This document shows positions 46,764 through 58,400 of a stretch of DNA of 64,000 nt, piece by piece. A model generated the notes under the pieces. It made no database searches and was not told where the DNA came from. It saw nothing but the letters and a program-made list of their open reading frames with translations. Location of the stretch: assembly GCA_024362935.1 (NCBI GenBank), contig JANCRA010000025.1, forward strand, positions 13,108,936-13,172,935, written 5' to 3'. This DNA is from Setophaga petechia. Lineage: Eukaryota > Chordata > Aves > Passeriformes > Parulidae. The number at the start of each line of letters is the position of its first letter. Positions within the stretch are counted from its first letter, which is position 1. Both the position numbers and the translations under genes were made by a program.

Positions 46764-49407
46764 CCCTGCCCACCACAGCGCCTGGGGGAGAGCCAGGCTT
46801 ACCTCAGCCTGCAGTGCAGTGTTTGTGAAGCCCGTGAGGAGTGTCACAGAGAATTCCCTGCCCCCTGCCTGTGAGGAAATCAGCTGCAGGACTGGGGCTT
46901 GTGAGCCCCTGCTGTGTGCAGCAGTGAGGTGTGGCTCTGATGGACAGCTCTGTCTGCAGAACAGATTCCCACCTGGGGATTTTCTCCCATTGCATTTTCC
47001 CTAACAGAACAAACCCTGCTGCCTCTGGGTTTGCTTTGTGTGCCCACAGGGGTGGATGGCACAGGAGGGACAGCTGGGATTTATGGGATCAGGATGGCAG
47101 CAGGATGCTGCTCAGCTGCAAGTGGGAGATGGCTCCTCTCACAGCTGCTGTGCTGCTGGTTGGATGCTCTGGCCTCTGCTCCCTGTTTGCTTTTGCTGAC
47201 CTATTTTCATCTGCTGTGCCCAGCACATGGCTGAAGAAGTTGGAAGCTAAGGCAGCTGCTCTTCCTGGGGATTTTTCTCTTGCTGAAAGGGCCATGAGTC
47301 ACTGTCTCTGTCAGAGCATGAAATAGAATTTGCTTAACCCCATGCTGGAGCCCACAATTGTGTAGGTTTGCTTATGGTCTGCTTTGCTGTGAAAAAACCC
47401 CAAAACCCAGGAAGCTGTTCCTGCTGTGTGCTCAGGTTTGGGTCAGGCAAAGCTTTGCTTCTATTTCTCAGTTTAAGAAACAATCCAGTTCTCACACCTG
47501 TCCATTCCCTGCAGTCAGCACCTGTGAACAAGCTCCCTGAGCCAACCAAGCCAGGTACAGCTCTCATCTTCTCTCTCAGTGCAGGTATCCCTGCAGGACC
47601 CTGTTTATTGTGGATTAGTGCACCTGAAGCCAAGCACGGCTCATCCAGAGCAGAGCAATGTGCATTTTCCTGTCCTGTTTAAGCTGAGTGGACATGGGGC
47701 TGCTAATCCTTTCTGACAGGGAGGTCATCCCTGAGAGGCACCAGGGGCAGGCACGTGGGGCTGGGCGAGCTGTGCCAGCCCGGGGGTGCCCTGGGCCAGG
47801 GGCTTCTCCATCTCTGAGCAGCTCCTCGGCCTTGACAGCCGCCCCTTCTCCCTCTGTCCTGCCTTCACCTTCCCTGGCTGCTGCTGCCTCTGATAAGGTC
47901 ACTGCCTCTGAAGCCTGGAACCTTCTCCACCTCCAGTTTTACTTCCAGCACTGCAGTGGTTCCTCTCCTCTGTGCTGAACACCACCTCCAGCCGGGCAAA
48001 ACCCCACAGGGGAGCTCGAAGGTCCTGGAAGGTCCCTGCCAGGACCTGGCTGGGACTGATCCTGTCCCTTAGTGTCAGGTGACACGGGTGGCAAGAAGGA
48101 CATGCCTGGAGTGCATCTGTGGGTGCCTGCTGTGCAGGGCAGGGACAGAGCTGCTGTGAGCATGAACCCCTTTCCCATCCAGCTGCCCAGGAGTCCAGCC
48201 TGGCAGTGGTGGCAGTGGCAGTGGTGACATGGTGGCCCTGGAGAGGAGCCTGCAGCTGCCATGGCAGGCACGTGGCAGGGCACAAGTGGGCAGAGGTGCT
48301 CGTCAGGCAGCCAGCAAGGAGGGCCTGTGTCCTGAAGGAGGTGACATCTTGCTGTGACAAGCCCCACAAGGGGCCTGCAGGCGTGCAGGACACTCCCAAA
48401 GTGACCAGGGACAAGTTCAGCCTTTCTGCTGTACTACCCTGGGGCCACCAGAGCTGTGTTTGCAGTCCCTGCAGCCACACTCTGTCCCCACGGGTTTCTG
48501 GGATTTGTGTAGGGCTGTGCTGCCCACCAAACATGCTGAAGCCATGGTGCCTATGTAGAATATGCCATATATTTGTTTTTAATGAGATGGTATGGAACAG
48601 TTCATAAAAAAAGAAAAAAATAAGAAAAATGGGTGCTTCCCACCCATGGTCCATAAAGCTCTGTGAGAAATGGCCTGTGCCCACCAGCTGGGAATGCCAG
48701 GCCCAGGGCAGGGCACAACCAAGGGCAGTGCTGCTCTCAGGGGATAAGTGCCTGATTCTTGGCTGCTTCTGCAGTGAAGAGAGCAGGTAAGTCTCCTCTG
48801 GTGGGTCACACAAAACCCTTTTCCAGAGGAAAGTCCACATGCAGACAAGAACCTGGCTGCTGCTCCAGCACTGTCAGGAGAGGCCTCCTTGGCAGAGCTG
48901 GCGTGGCTGCAGCTCTCCAGCTGAGCTGTGCTGCCCCCACTGCCCAGCCCAGGTGAGGCTGCTGCAATTCAGCTGCGGTGCCGTGTCCCACCGCCAGGAC
49001 CAGGACGTGCTGCTTCCAGACCTGGCCGTTCCCAGCCCCGGTGGCTCACCCTGAGGGACAGGCAGGTGGTGTCCCCTGCCCCTCCTGCTCTCCTGGAGCC
49101 AGCTCTGCCCCTCCGTGGGAGGCAGGCTGATGAGGAATGTTCTCCATGATGATGGCAGCATCCCCGGCTGTGAGCGGTGTCTGGGATGTCCGAGCCGTCT
49201 CCTTCAGCTCAGCAGCTGCTGTGCCCGGAGCTGCCCCTGCTGCTTCTCGCATCTCCTTTAGCCACGGCCTTCCGAGGAGCAGCAGCTCCCACCGTGCTGG
49301 ACCCTGTGGTGAAGGACACCTCGGGAGGTGTCCCAGGAGGGGTCCCCGTGTCCCCCGCACGGCTCTGTCCCGCCGGTCCCGCCGCCTGCGGCGCATCGCG
49401 GGCAGCG

Positions 49408-49494
49408 TCACCGCAGCAGCAGCACCAGGGGCAGGAGCAGCAGCGCCGCACACACGGAGATCCCAGCGGCGCCCCCGCAGTCCTGGGCGTTTTC
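49408..49494 (-). CDS. CACNA2D4: CACNA2D4 last coding exon with GPI-signal tail and TGA stop
   Basis: The acceptor TCGCAG is just above 49494. The exon is 87 nt and starts in phase 0 with [11 protein letters not shown], the conserved ENA(Q/R)(D/E)CGG motif. It ends in about 13 mostly Leu/Val residues before TGA at 49410-49408. A small-residue patch (GGAAG) before the hydrophobic tail fits a GPI omega-site region. Confidence 0.93.
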   Translation of the reverse strand, partial: ENAQDCGGAAGISVCAALLLLPLVLLLR

Positions 49495-52400
49495 CTGCGA
49501 GATGGGAGACAAGGGGTCAGGTTCCCTGCTGCCAAGCCTGCCTTTGGAAGAGGGAGAAATGCCTGTGGAAGAGGGAGAGCACCCCAGGAGCCAAGGAAGG
49601 GACTGGTTTATCCCTGTAGGCCACAGCAGCCCTCCGTGGCTCCCGGCTCCTAGCAGGGTGTGTGTGTGTGTGCTTGCTCCCGACCCTGTGGTTTCCGAGC
49701 TCAAGCCCTTCCCAGGTGGTACAGAGGTGAAATCCTGTTAGGAAATCCCGCTAGGAGCCCCCTCGGGGCTTCACGGCTGTGTCTGGCCCCAGCCAGCAGT
49801 GAGACACCCCATGCAAGGCTGCAAGAGCAGCATTGGTGCATTTTGGGCACCCGGCCGCCAGCTGTCCCTCCCGGCCCCGCTGTCCCGGGGTACCTCAGGG
49901 TGGAAGGCGTGGCACGAGTCCGGCCGCCGGCGCAGCTTCTGGGAGCGCATCCGCTCGCACTTGACCGAGGCGTTGTGTGCGGGGCTGTTAAGGAGCGGCA
50001 GCGCGGGCAGGGCACAGCGTGGATGCCACACACACCCTCGGGGCCCCCAGGAAAGGTTGGCCGGGTGGAACTGCCCCACCCGGGAGGACGAGGGAAGGGC
50101 GGGTCACCCTGCACGGGCTGGAGACCTCCCCAAGCCAGGCCGTGCTCTGCACCCCCACGGCAATGGCAGCAGAAGGACATTTTCCACCCTGGCAAACACG
50201 GGGATGACAGGGCCTGTGGAGCCCTGCTGGGCATGGAAGGATATATTTGACTTCTTTTGCATCCATTGGGACGGGTGGGAAGATGCTGCAATCGCAGATG
50301 GTGTCGGTGACGAGGAGCAGGAGGTTACTGCTGATGATCTGCTGTGCCACAAACATTCTGCAAGGGAAGAGCAGGTGACAAAAAGCACAGAACAAAGTAC
50401 AAAGTGAAAACAAAGCACAGAACTCTTCATCCAGAGCAGCAACGCTGGCATTGCCTGAACCACAGCAAAGAAACTGAAATAAAACAGAGATCACTGGAAA
50501 CAGAGTGCCAGCAAAAAGCAGGAGAGACCAGTGAGCAGACCAGGGAGAGGTGTCATTTGCACTCCTTTTTGGCCTCCTTTTTGGCTCTGAACTGGCTCAA
50601 ATCTATAACTCCATGCTGGTCACAGAAGTCAGAATCAACCCAAGAACCCAACCAGCCAAAACCAAGACAAGCCCTGCCCAGATGGGGCAGCACATCACAG
50701 CAGATGACACCTGAGCAAAGCCTGGCTTCACCCAGAGGTATGTCAGTGCCTATTTAATGTATATTTGTCAGTGCCTATTTAATGTAAATTTGTCAGTGCC
50801 TATTTAATGTGTATTTGTGTGTGTGCTTGTACAGTGCAAGGGTGTCTGTATTCTGTGGTCCTGGGAGGAGCAGAGCTGTGCTAAATTTCACATTACTGCA
50901 GAGAGAATCAGAGGAACCCAGTAACACTGTGGGCTACACTGGTGTGACAGGACTGACCAAGTGGTGTTAGGCAGGGAGCCAGCATGTCCTGGAGCCACTG
51001 GGCACAGGGCAGGCTGGGGACATCAGGCTCTGCATGCCTGCACTGGTGGCAGGGCCTCTGGAATAGAAATGCAGCCTTGTGAGGATGTGCCCACTGCACT
51101 GCCGAGCTGAGTGTGCTGGAGCAGTGCCCAGGGTCCCTGGTTATTCACCACCTGGCCTTGCTGCCTTCCAGCCTCCAGGGATTTGTGTGTCCCCTTTTAG
51201 AGGTGCTGGATGCCACACACAGCAGCTGACCATGTCATTGGTGCTCCCTGACTGTTGAGTGCCCTGGGAGCTTTGGCAAGCAGCCTTCACCCCATGCACA
51301 GGTTCAGCCAGCAGGACAGAGATGCCCCAGGCATCCATCCACAAGCCAACGTTTCTGCCCAGGATGGAGCACCCAGCCTAGCCCTGCTCCACCAGGAGCT
51401 TGTGGAATGCCATCAGGAATGCCTGCATGCCAGGGCCTGGCCAATGCTCCACACAGCCTGTGGCAGGGGTAGGGGGGCGTCTCTCCCAAATATCTGGATA
51501 AGAAATGCCCAAGATGCACCAGAGGCTGTAACTACAAAGGAGCCAAGCAGGACACAGCTCCTGCTGCTCCATCCCGCACTGCTGAGGTGCTGCCTCCAGC
51601 AGGGGAGGGGCAGCTCCCAGGCTTTGTCTGTAGCAGAGATCTGTGACCCAAAGAGGTCACTCAGTTCCTCTGGATCTGCCCAGAGATTAATAGAATATGT
51701 TGTTATCATCAAATCTGCAATCTCTCCTGAAACAATGTTTGGCAAGGCTCTGGTTTTCCTAGAGCCATGCTGACTAGTGGACGCTGTTTTTCTAAGCTTT
51801 AAAGTATTTCCTGCAGTTGATCCAATACTGAAGACTAGATAGAATTGTTTTGTGGGTTTTTTTTAGAAGCAATTTCAGTCAGATCTGTTTGGAAAAGCTG
51901 GATCAGTGGAAATTAATCTTTTTGTCACCTTTCCACACATGATTGCTGATGGCACTGAGCAACCACTGAAAACAGCCCCTTTTCACAATGACTTTCCTGT
52001 TATTTTTGACTGTCCATTCACTTACAATGAAAATGGGTAATAAAAAAGTGGACTCTTGTTTTCAGCTCTTTCAGTCTAACACTTATTCCCCCCCCCCCCC
52101 CCCCGTCCATCCTTGGTTTGTTTGGGTTTTTTTTTTGGTGTTTTTGTTTTGTTTTTTTTTTCTTTTTGTTTTGTTTTTTGTTTTGGGGTTTTGTTTGTTT
52201 TTGTTGCTGTTGTTTTGGTGTTTTTTTTCTTTCTGTAGAAATACAGGAAAGGGGAGAAAATGAAAATAAAAAGAAGAAAAGGAAAGCCAAGAGTATCGCA
52301 AAACGGGAAAACTTTCTAAGAAGTTCTTTGCCAGAAACATGAAAGAACAGATCAAGTTCCTTTCTGAAATCTTTGGAATGGCAAGATATATATATTTAAA

Positions 52401-55400
52401 TGCTGTTCTCTTTGTTCTCCAGCCACCTCTGCTTATTAACACTTTTTTATTGTTAAGAATCAGTACCCTGCTCTCTTCACCTCTCTCTGTGGCCAGAGCT
52501 GCGGCTGCCGCGGTGGCCGTGCCACTGTGACCCTTCTGATGCTGCTGTCACCCCCAGCAGCCCGGGACAAGGTCCCCAGCTGGAAGGGAAGCTGTGGCTC
52601 TTACTTTTGGCAGTCTCCACAGTCGATGAGCCCGTTGGTCTCCTTGATGGCCGGCTCGTAGACGAACACGGGGTACTCGGTGTCGCAGGGCTGCAGCGTG
52701 TCGTGCTTCTTGTGCTTGTGAGCTGGGGGAACGAGACAAGGACACATGTGAGGGGCACAGGGACCTGCCCGCGCTAAATGGGGACGTCCCAGACCTGGGG
52801 ATGGACTCTGGAGCAGCAGCGACGCTCCCAGGGTGGCCGGGAGCAGAAGAAGGGGAAGGAGATGCTGCAGGGAGCGGCCGGGCAGTGATGCTTGCTCCCA
52901 CTAGGTGGTGCGGGAAAACCAGCCTATGTGAAAATGCCTCCAACACCGCCACACCGCCACCGCAGCGAGCCCGGACCTGCCCTGCCCGAACTGCAGTGGC
53001 CACAGCACCCAGGGACCCCTGGCCAGGCAGGAGGGACATTCGGGCACAGGCACCCCTGTGCTCAAAGGAGCTCGGGGGTCCTGCTGAACCCGCCGTGACA
53101 ATGGAATCCCTCCTGCTTAAGCCAGCCCTGGTTCATGCAGTTTTTAAACACTGAAAGCTGTTCCTGGGCTGGCCCTGTGTGCCTGTGCCCAGGGCTGAGC
53201 TGCTGGTCCCTCCTGAGCCCACTGACATTTCCCACAGCAGGAAATTGGAGGGGCTCAATACGTGTCATGCTAAGAAGAAACCACCACCAGCAAACAGACC
53301 TGGCCTGAGAGCACAGGGAAACCAGATGACAGCTCTCAGGAGCAGCAGAGAGCCAGCTAATGAACAGCACCGGCTCCTGGAGGGAGCAGCTGCTCCATCA
53401 CTCATCAGTCACACCCTGCAGGACTCCCAAACTGATTTGGGGATGAGGGGAAGCTGAACCACCTCACTAAGCCTCCCTCAACAAGCAAGAGAATTCTTTC
53501 TAGGAGTTCAGCAAAATCTGTCTTGCCTGAAACAACTGCCTTGGGCCCTTCTGGCAATTATTTTCTGCAGTTGGAGGTAGCAAAGCCAGCTCCTGCCTGT
53601 GCAGGACACAGGGGACTGCTGCTGATGGAAACACGAAGCTTTGTTGCTAGGGCAGAGGTGGCTGCGGCTCAGCCAGCAGCAAGCACAAGAAATGGTTTCT
53701 ACATCAGCTTCGGGGCTGAGCACAAAGCCTCACTTTGCACCTCCCACCCACACTGCAGCCACGGGCCGTGCTCCCGGGGGGAACAGCAGCGAACAGGGGC
53801 CTCCTCACCTGGAGGACGCCCAGTTTACCCCTTGAAGCAGAAGCCATGAGGATTTATAGAAAAATGCAGCAACCTGGGTTTTAATCAGCAAATGTGCGGT
53901 GAGAGGCATCGAGAGGGCATCTGCGATTGGATGGGTGATTTGCATCACGGTAGAGCCCTCGCTGCTGACAGCAATGGTCTCCTCTCCCCCGGCACTGCAC
54001 TGCCGGAGCAGGCACCTCCCCGCAGAGCCTGCCGTCTAAACAACGTGGATTACTCGAGAGAGAGAAAAACTGCATGATTTCCTCTGATTTTTCTCTCCAC
54101 CATGGCAATCCAGCAACACAAGACATCCATTAAGAGCCAGAAACTGCAGCCCAATCTTGCCTCTAATGCCTTGCCCAGATGAATGTGATGGGCACTCCAA
54201 CCCCTCCCTGCAGTGCAGAGTCTCTGGTAATTGTACTTTGTGCTTTTCTTCAGACGTCTCAAAAAGCAGCACTCGGGAGGCTTCAGCCTCCCAGACTATG
54301 GACTCACCTTTTGGTGCCACGGTGAGGTTCATTTTGCACAGATTCAAAAGCACACAGAGCCTGACTGCAGCACAATGCCTCGTTCTGTATTCACCCTGGA
54401 TTCACACTGAATTAATCAACCCAACTTGTCATTCCAGGGGCCGGCAGCACCTCTGCCACCAGCCAGGAGCTGTCTGGCTGTGCTCTGCCACCATTCCTTG
54501 TCCCTCTGTGCAAACCCCACGCTGCAGAGGCAGGGAAAAGCCTCTCCCATTCCTGCTGATGGAGAATGCCTCTGATTAGGACCTGTCACAGGGACTGACA
54601 GCCCTGAGGAGATCTGGGATGGGCAGAACATCCTGTTTCTGAGGTGAATTTCAGACACTTCTGATGGGGCATGCAGAATATCCCCATTTATGCTGTAAGG
54701 AGAGAAGCTGAAACACTTTCTGGCTCTGAGCAGCTGCAGGGCTGGTAAGTGTATTCTGGCCAGGAAAGTCCCCAAACTAAGACTAAAGGAGTGTGAGAAA
54801 CAGAGCAGCATTTCTTTCAGCCTTAATTCACTGTGCTGGGGGCTGGGGAAGCGGCTCCAAACCCTGAAGGAGGTGACCAGGCTGGACAGCCCTTCTTGGG
54901 GACATGCTTGTGGCAAGCCCACACATTGATCCCTGAGCCCCAGCCATCACTGTCCTGTTGAGCTGCCCTGCATTTGCAGCACTGCCCCTGCAGCACAGAG
55001 CTCTTGGCAATGGACTGGGCAGCTCTTGCTCAGAAGAATCACTGTGATGGCCACAAAGGTGACCTCATAAAGCTGGGGCAAACTGCTTGCAAGAATTTAA
55101 CATATGGCTCATGTCATGGCAAAGAGCCCTGACACACCAGGACCTCATTTTTCCCCTGTCCCTGGTAAACAGTGACATACTTTACCAGCTCCTGTTATAA
55201 TATAATATCCTTTACTAGCTCCTGTTATAACACCATCAAAGCAGATGGAGTTCAAGCAATAGAAAGGACAGTGGTGTGAAGGATGGGTGCAAGGAGGAGT
55301 GCATGAGAGCATCAGCTTGGAAAATGCAGAATGGAAATTGATCTGAGGCCTCTCAGCCTCAGCCATTGTTGGATGAGGGCTGTCTTGGTGGGCTTGGAGA

Positions 55401-58400
55401 ACCAAGGGAAAAGTCAATTAAAGAGCCTGCATGAACCACACCCAGGATAAACGTGGCCAAAACCAAGGTGTAGTTTTAAACTGGCAGAAGTGGCCTGCAC
55501 AGACTTTAAGGTTTTTTATTTTTTTATTTTATTTTATTTTATTTTTTTTTGGCACAAGCCTCATGAAAAGAAGCTGCTTTAAAATCTAGCTCCTGCACAG
55601 AGACAAGACCTATGACAGAGATTATGCTTAAGCCTACTGACACTTAATTTTCTGGGAAGCAATGCAGCTGCAGCAGCACTGAGAGGTTCAGAGCAGCCCA
55701 GTAGCATGTACATCATCAGCAAAAGGCTCAGGCTGAGCCTCTGCATGCACATACTGGACATCAAAATGTTATCAGCAGCCTCAGAGTCTGCTGGTCAGGG
55801 ATTAGTAAACAGCCAGAGGAGCTGATAACAAATTGCAAACTTTATAGCAAAGAGTGAGTTAATTCCAGGCTGTCATTGCTACCATCTGCACTTCCAGAAA
55901 GACTTTTGTCAGACATTTGGCAACCAATCCTTCTGAGCAGCAAAGGCAGTTGCTGTGCCTTGTTATGAACTACAGAGCCCAGATTGTGAACTCTTTGCCA
56001 CCAGCATAAATCATGCACTCAAGTCAGAGGATTTACTCTGGGATATGTGACAAAATCTGCCACTTAGTTACCAATATAAACATAGAATTTAACCAATTAT
56101 CTTCTAAAATATCTTCTGAGTACATTACCATGGAGTAAAAAAAAAAAAAAAAAAAAAAGAAACTTTTATGATCTATGGAATTCTAGAAATAGTTCCTTCT
56201 AGGCTGCATGCCTTGGCTGGAAGTATTTTTGGCTTAATTAAAAGCTTTCAAACCTGTGCTGATGTCCATAAAAACAGAAGCCCTTATAAACACAGAGAGA
56301 AACTGAGATGCTGAGAGCAGAGAAAAATCTGTGGCAGCAAACATATCTTCTCAGCACCTCTGAAAAGCAGATTTGTATGATGAGTGCAGTCTGAATACAT
56401 CACGCCCATATTCCAACAGTAAGTCTCACCTTCCCAAAAAACAAGAGAACTTGGGAAGCAGAAATAGGCTCAGTGCTGCAGAGCCAGAGGTACACAGCCA
56501 GGCAAGGGAGAGCATTAGATCCCTGATCGTTAATTCCTCTGCACATAACCCGGAAAAAATGTGTGTGCTCAATTTCTCTCTCACAAAATGTCTCCTTCGC
56601 TTCATATTTTTCGCATACACCAGCCCTGGCGCGCAGTCAAGAAAATGTTAACATCTCTGGCAAAAATCTACAGCCCCTTCTTAACAACATGTGCAATCCA
56701 TTTCTTCCAGCCCCAATAGCATTCTTCCACCCTGCTACTCCCCCACACACATGGACACTCTTTTTTTTTCATCTGCAGACTCCCTCTCCTGCTCTTCCTC
56801 TTCTGCATCCAGTCAGACACATTCCAACTGTCTCTATTTCTCCATCTCTGTCTCACACATATGTCTTGCTGGGCAGAGAGCAAATTGGCAAACACAAGCT
56901 AGATATGGAAGCAGGGAGATACAAACACAGCCACAGTCTGGACTCTGTCTTGGAGGAATTTCTAACTTGCCTGTAGGAGCGGATTTATGAGTTATCAGTT
57001 GAAGCACTTGAAAGTCCTCCTGCATTATCCCAGAGCTGGGCTGGGATTTATCAGAAGGAGCTAAGCCATGGTGTGTGGAAAAGAAGACTTAAGTTACTTC
57101 TTAATAACTACAGTCTACAAGACCTGTGTAGTTTCTCCTGCAAGAAGGCACAGGTTGGTCTTTGGTTTGGGAATAGCAGCTGTAAAGAATGGGCCAGCTG
57201 GGAACCACGGTGAAGGACACGCCATGGAACAGGGGCCACAGGCCCAGCCAGCCCAGAGCAATGAGTGATGATGCTGTCTGTGACTGCAGCTCCTCAGGAG
57301 ACTCATATGTTCCTTCTTTTATCAACTTCTCAGTGACAGACCTTCCATCACCAGCTCAGCCAGCTAAATGAGCAACAGCACCTCTTCTCTGCAGAGCAGG
57401 GAAACAGAGCCAGGCTCTGCATTGGCCCTGTCACGCCTTTCTGCAAGTCCCCCACTGTACAAAGGGTGGAAAAAAATCTTTCCTAGCCTAGGAATTTCTA
57501 GTTAATTCTATTTTTTTAACTATTAGGTGGTTCTACTTACAGTGATGGAAGACAGCCTTGGCTGGAGAAGTCCCATGACACACAGACACACAGTGATGAT
57601 GGAGACACGTGACGGGTTCACAGGATGGCAGTGACATGGAGACAGGAATTTGCACACAGCAGTCATGGAGGTGATGTAGGAAAGAGATGAAGGAAGCACA
57701 AAAGGAAATGGTGATGAGCAGGACAGCAGTGACATCCCCCCTCCCTTTTTGCTCTCCTCAAGCACAGACTGAATCAGACTAAATCAGCCAGAGAACATGC
57801 ACAGCAGGAATGCCACACCTGCTGTTCCCCTGAATGAGCAGTCTCTCCTGAACTGCCACGAGTACTGCACCTGCTCATCTGACTCTTCCTCACCATTTCT
57901 GCATGGGGCCACTCCTGCTACCCTGATGGGTGTTACACAGCAGCCAGGGCTGCTCAGGGGACAGCTGCAGCCTCTACTGCCACCTCTTTGGAGGAGAGTG
58001 GGACCTAAACAGCACCCACAGACCTCCTTCTCTCTAGAGGGGAATTTTGCTTTCAAAAAATGACTGTTTCCCCATTATGCCAGGAGAATTCAGTGCAGAA
58101 GAACCCAGCCCCACAGCTGGCATGGAAGATACCAGTGTCTCCACTAAAGGCACCACTAGTGATCAATAATTAGCAAGACTAATTGCAGCCCGTGCTTGGC
58201 TGTGCAGAACACACCTCCCCTTCCCCTCTGAGTCTCCTCCCTGCTTGCAGGGGCTGGGATGGGACTGCAGAGATTCCTGGGGTGTTTTCAGCAGGCAGCA
58301 CTTCAGCTGCAGGACAGGTCATGTACTTCAAGCCAGACACAGCCCTCTGGTGCTGTGCAATACCATGTGCCATCATCTTCTCTCTTCCAGAGCAGGTCCA

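Larger units (their letters stand above)
43211..49407. other. Convergent intergenic region and CACNA2D4 3' flank
   Basis: It contains the CR1 fragment, the TG-rich minisatellite and the ATT repeat. From about 45000 to 49400 the sequence is GC-rich, which creates many long chance open frames on both strands. The CACNA2D4 3' UTR must start at 49407 going down, but its end is unclear. On the minus strand an ATTAAA at 48583-48578 and an AATAAA at 47609-47604 are weak poly(A) candidates. Confidence 0.6.
49150..50060. other. GC- and CpG-rich patch over the last CACNA2D4 exons
   Basis: CpG dinucleotides are frequent here (for example 49360-49500 and 49840-50000), unlike almost all the rest of the window. 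The patch covers the last two coding exons, the intron between them and the start of the 3' flank. It could be an intragenic CpG island or simply GC-rich exon sequence. Confidence 0.5.
50358..52604 (-). other. CACNA2D4: CACNA2D4 intron, 2.25 kb
   Basis: It is a GT-AG intron holding the 25-bp tandem repeat and the homopolymer tract listed separately. The 172-codon plus-strand frame at 51255-51773 shows no protein family features. Confidence 0.88.

Noticed and set aside
46398..46847. Long minus-strand frame rich in His-Thr and plus-strand frame rich in Cys-Val
   Set aside because: They arise entirely from the TG/CA repeat; no protein features exist outside it.
49660..50407. Several frames of about 200 codons on both strands over the last CACNA2D4 exons
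   Set aside because: They are shadow frames of the CpG-rich exons. Only the minus-strand frames used in the spliced CACNA2D4 model carry family sequence.
53938..53945. ATTTGCAT octamer (POU-factor site) in a CACNA2D4 intron
   Set aside because: One 8-bp match is expected by chance in a window this long, and no supporting cluster was seen.
56137..56158. A22 run as the tail of a processed pseudogene
   Set aside because: No gene-like body lies upstream and no target duplication is visible.
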